64,000 nt of DNA from Aphrocallistes beatrix (taxonomy: Eukaryota; Porifera; Hexactinellida; Sceptrulophora; Aphrocallistidae): the NCBI GenBank assembly GCA_963281255.1, contig OY725488.1, forward strand, positions 6,917,524 through 6,981,523, in the 5' to 3' direction. Below are positions 61,011 to 64,000 of this stretch, one piece after another. Position 1 is the stretch's first letter. Each line of letters begins with the position of its first letter. The translations under genes and the position numbers were made by a program. The notes under the pieces were generated by a model, which was given only the letters and a program-made list of their open reading frames with translations, was not told the origin of the DNA and ran no database searches.

Positions 61011-61815
61011 GAAATGGATTAGTGAAATTAAAGTAATAAATATTTGCCACCGGTAGCAGGAACGTAGATGAGGATTGGTAGGGCCATTTTGGACAAATCG
61101 TATTATGGCCAATAGTGGAGATGGCTTCGACAAATTATTGGTTGGGCCATGGCCCTACCAGAGCCTACGCCTATGCATAGGGGCCTCTGAATTCGTTCAT
61201 ACTCCCAGGCGCCCGCAGGGCGACTTTGCAGACACTTCGCTAGGATCGCTACGCCAGTGCGCGAAGCGCGCTTGTTTACTATTAATTCAAATTACCACAT
61301 ATACTCGAATAATAGTAGCCGTGACTCGATTAATCGCCCCCCCCCCCCCTCAAGAGGGTGCTAATATTTAGAATACAATTTCCTGCAAATTCATCCCTCC
61401 TACAATGTATCCAATTATTTGTGCGGTTATATTCATTGAAAGGTATTCAATATCTGAAATATTACTTTTTCTTCAGGTGGTAAACGGGGATACAAAATAA
61501 TAATATCTCCAATCATAGCATTATATATACTAAGGCAATGGCACTCACCAAAAAATTAGTACCATGGATTGGTTAAATACTTCAAAACCAATAATTTTGA
61601 TATTGTAGATACGTATTTCAATTTTCCATCAATTTAGGCATTCACCCACCCTGACAAACTAACTATTATTTCAGAACAATTGAAATGAGATATATTATTT
61701 GGTTTTTAATGCACATAGTCGAATTATTTAATACTTAATACATACAAAATATCAAAAGAATAGTTAATCACAATATTGAGACTTGAGGGACAGACTTTAC
61801 TTAGCTTGAGGAACA

Positions 61816-61959
61816 GACTTGACTTGACATGACTTGACTTGACTTGACATGACTTGACATGACATGACTTGACTTGACATGACTTGACTTGACTTGACAT
61901 GACTTGACTTGACATGACATGACATGACATGACATGACTTGACTTGACTTGACTTGACA
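61816..61959 (+). repeat. TTGAC/ATGAC pentanucleotide microsatellite
   Basis: About 29 pentamers, either TTGAC or ATGAC, in an irregular order over roughly 144 bp. On the minus strand the array reads GTCAA/GTCAT. It is probably unstable in length. Confidence 0.9.
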
Positions 61960-62174
61960 AATAAACAAAGAATATATTAAATTAGTTCTTGAATTTAGCC
62001 AGTTTACTATTCTCTTGTTTCAATACTAGTGCATTATATATAGGTCTTAACTTTATTAGAAGTGTATACAATGTTTTAGTTCCATAGTAGCACATGCCAA
62101 ATGAATAATATTAGTACGGGAAGAGCCAGAATAAATGTTTTAAATTTCTGCTGAGGGTGCAGATACATCGTCGT

Positions 62175-62327
62175 CATAGGTGTAACTCCAGGGGTGGCAG
62201 GGGTAGCGTGCCACCACAGACCTAAATGTTATGTTGACTTGGGGTGACATGCCACATTAGTTTGATATATGTTTACAAATCTCCCACCCCAGCTAACCAT
62301 GAAAAAATCAAAATAGTTACGCCTATG
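62175..62327. mobile_element. Nested hAT MITE, family 4 (153 bp)
   Basis: Ends CATAGGTGTAACT and, inverted, CATAGGCGTAACT. A perfect 8-bp duplication ATCGTCGT flanks it (62167-62174 and 62328-62335). It lies inside the 1.74-kb element and is therefore younger. Confidence 0.92.
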
Positions 62328-62502
62328 ATCGTCGTTAAACGACTATTCTTCCCTACCCAATTCACATTGAACATTTCCTAAACATCATTAACGAATTTCA
62401 AGAACTCAACAGTTTAGTTCTGGTCTACACTGTTCTTATCCATCATATAAGCTAACAGTCCGGCTGAAGTTGACTAATAGAAAATCTTAAGGGCCAAAAT
62501 TA

Positions 62503-62559
62503 CATTTCGCCTTTCCAACCTGACAACCAGCAGGCTTGTTAGGTTGGAAAGGCGAAATG
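62503..62559. repeat. 57-bp hairpin, 24-bp stem with 9-nt loop
   Basis: The left arm CATTTCGCCTTTCCAACC... (62503-62526) pairs with 62536-62559 along 24 bases; the one difference would be a G-U wobble in RNA. The loop is CCAGCAGGC. Perfect stems of this kind are rare by chance, but the loop is small for a microRNA precursor; a tiny inverted-repeat insertion is equally likely. Confidence 0.6.
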
Positions 62560-63585
62560 TCCCGATGTTAATTTGGAGCACGTTTAGTTAAATTGCACTT
62601 GTCCGAATTTAAAAAAAGGTATTTATGCCCACGTTTTTGTAGTAACGAGGATTGCATTTACTAAATTTGGGGAAGGCAACACTTTTTCTTGGTCTTTTAA
62701 ATTCAGTCAATTGTTTCTACCCAACTTGAGTATGTATACGTATATGCATGATTCTAGAATAATGAACTACATTACTTAAGAAATCACTCACCCGTGATCT
62801 TGTTGTTCTGGTAGTATTCACACGTCTTGGAATGGCTCGATACCATTTTCACGACGAGCACCATCTTTAGGAAATTGAAAAACTTCATGAAGTGTTCTAC
62901 TCCTCTGTAATTGGAAAGTCGAGTCAGGCACGAGACAAGACATCTCGTCCAAATGATTTATGCAATTAGTATTGTCAAGTGAGGTATTATAAATGAGTAA
63001 TAGAAATAATATGCAGCAAAACAATACATTATTGTAATCCACTAGTGTTGTATGTGAAGTAAATATAAATATTGTGGTTACATAATATTTTCAAAATGAA
63101 TATTTAAACAACCATGAACTCACAATATGAGATAATTATATAGTTGATAATAACAGTTATTTAATTAACGGTTTTAGGATTGAAGTATTTAACCAATCCA
63201 TGGTACCAATTTTTTGGTGAGTGCCATTGCCTTAGTATATAGAATGCTATGCTCCAATCTACTATTCGAGGATAGGCGGGATAGTAGCAGGTAGAATTTG
63301 GATATCACCGTTTTCATTAGATTAATAATGAAGACAGAAGCAGCGTTTCAGAACAAAGTATATTTGTTAGTTTTAAGAGAATATAGGTGCATATGAAATT
63401 GAATGCTCTAAGCTAAATAATAATTCTCATACAGAAATAGTGCAATATTTACAGGTATAATTTTGTAAATTATATTAACAAGTCACAGTAAGGAACAGAA
63501 TCTAAGGCGGGCTAGTGGGAAGTGAGCATTCTAAAAGACCGTTACATTATCTTGAATGGGTAAAGTGATATTTGTGACGATTTCG

Positions 63586-64000
63586 CTAAGCTGAAATCTG
63601 GTTGGCGTTCGTGAAAGCAGTAAAAGCATTGAGGATCTTGCAAATTTCTAGGACTTTGGAGGTTTCTAATCTTATGCCTTGCGTCTCGTCCGAATAGTGC
63701 AGCTTGATATAATTCTGTGCGATAGCTTCGTAACTATTGATCGTGTCGTAGGAGTGCTCTGCCAAGGGTCTCGTGTCTCCACGCCGGTAGAACTGTACGC
63801 CTTTCACATTCAGACCGAGCCACAGGTTGCGAGGTAGTCTGTCGTCGATGTCCGTGTACTGGACGTTGAAGAATGTGGAACCGAAACCAGGCCACTCTCG
63901 GAGAATATTCATGTACTCCTCCAGAGCCACCTCCTCCGCCATCCCCCTCAGCTTCCGCCAGAAATCTGTCACCTGCCCCTTCACGGACTGTAGTTCCATC
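63586..64000 (-). CDS. Myosin X-like unconventional myosin, C-terminal FERM fragment (partial)
   Basis: Only the last 137 or so codons lie in the window; the gene continues past position 64000, so the first Met seen need not be the start. The stretch EEYMNILREWPGFGSTFFNVQ, then LPRNLWLGLNVKGVQFYRRGDTRPL, an aromatic turn, and ETSKVLEICKILNAF matches the C-terminal F3 lobe of the MyTH4-FERM tail of myosin X (human EQYMALVKEWPGYGSTLFDV..., LPQELWLGV, YKRGEGRPLE). This lobe binds cargo or adhesion receptors. Myosin VII/XV and PLEKHH proteins share the fold and cannot be excluded from the fragment alone. Confidence 0.75.
   Translation of the reverse strand, partial: MELQSVKGQVTDFWRKLRGMAEEVALEEYMNILREWPGFGSTFFNVQYTDIDDRLPRNLWLGLNVKGVQFYRRGDTRPLAEHSYDTINSYEAIAQNYIKLHYSDETQGIRLETSKVLEICKILNAFTAFTNANQISA

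Larger units (their letters stand above)
61514..63251. mobile_element. 1.74-kb element with 72-bp terminal inverted repeats
   Basis: The left end (61514-61585) starts CATAGCATTATATATACTAA and the right end (63180-63251) is its inverted copy with about two mismatches in 72 bp. Both borders carry the 7-bp word CTCCAAT (61507-61513 and 63252-63258). The interior holds no transposase-like frame, so it is non-autonomous, or a composite. A nested MITE (62175-62327) and a microsatellite lie inside. Confidence 0.85.
60412..63585. other. Repeat-rich intergenic region, TBCD to myosin X-like gene
   Basis: No supported gene. It contains a second copy of hAT MITE family 1 (60600-60764), a dispersed-repeat copy (60895-61010), a homopolymeric C run (about 61338-61351) and a 1.74-kb inverted-repeat element (61514-63251) that encloses a microsatellite, a nested MITE and a hairpin. 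Confidence 0.6.

Noticed and set aside
61724-61960. Frame with repeated MSCHVMSSQVKSS
   Set aside because: Translation of the TTGAC/ATGAC microsatellite.

Overview
This is a window of a nuclear animal genome. The protein genes are eukaryotic, introns are short with GT...AG borders, and the intergenic DNA is AT-rich and full of small DNA-transposon derivatives. The gene set (salt-inducible kinase, ARMC3, IFT25, alpha-tubulin acetyltransferase, GIMAP-type GTPase, a myosin X-like tail) points to a ciliated metazoan. Compact genes and abundant MITEs would suit a sponge or another early-branching animal, but the sequence alone does not fix the phylum.

Layout from left to right. 1-3343: repeats, including a 677-bp hAT-like element inside a GTTTAAAC-rich array. 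3344-7017 (+): SIK-family kinase, 9 exons. 9292-12159 (+): ARMC3, 6 exons. 12634-14589 (+): SLC13 sodium/anion symporter, 3 exons. 14846-16718 (+): TRMT2A/B tRNA m5U methyltransferase, 3 exons. 16997-17404 (-): IFT25. 17405-22739: gene desert with MITEs and a broken tandem duplication. 22740-25331 (+): PCF11. 27748-28623 (+): ATAT1. 30026-31204 (-): ARP2. 32182-32871 (-): IAH1 esterase. 34167-35126 (-): phosphorylase-kinase-gamma-like kinase. 35376-36251 (+): CCDC181/CCDC34-like protein. 36784-46795 (-) and 47187-52549 (-): two tandem, intact, 14-exon xanthine dehydrogenase paralogues. 54607-56262 (-): GIMAP/AIG1-type GTPase. 56761-60411 (+): tubulin cofactor D. 60412-63585: repeats, including a 1.74-kb element with 72-bp terminal inverted repeats. 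63586-64000 (-): C-terminal end of a myosin X-like FERM tail that runs off the window.

The most striking region is the xanthine dehydrogenase (XDH) pair. Both copies splice into full-length enzymes (about 1338 and 1342 residues) with the same intron positions. They are a mosaic: four blocks (about 906, 555, 184 and 539 bp, introns included) are almost identical, while the exons between them have diverged strongly. That pattern suggests recurrent gene conversion. The downstream copy (A) has changed purine-pocket and FAD-site residues that copy B mostly keeps, and its introns are swollen by transposons. A second general feature is bimodal gene structure: nine genes, including the 3.65-kb TBCD and 2.6-kb PCF11, have uninterrupted coding regions, whereas the others are regularly split.

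Several genes share a cytoskeletal or ciliary theme (ARMC3, IFT25, ATAT1, TBCD, the CCDC181-like gene, ARP2, the myosin X-like gene). They are on both strands with independent promoters, so this is noted as context and not as an operon-like unit.
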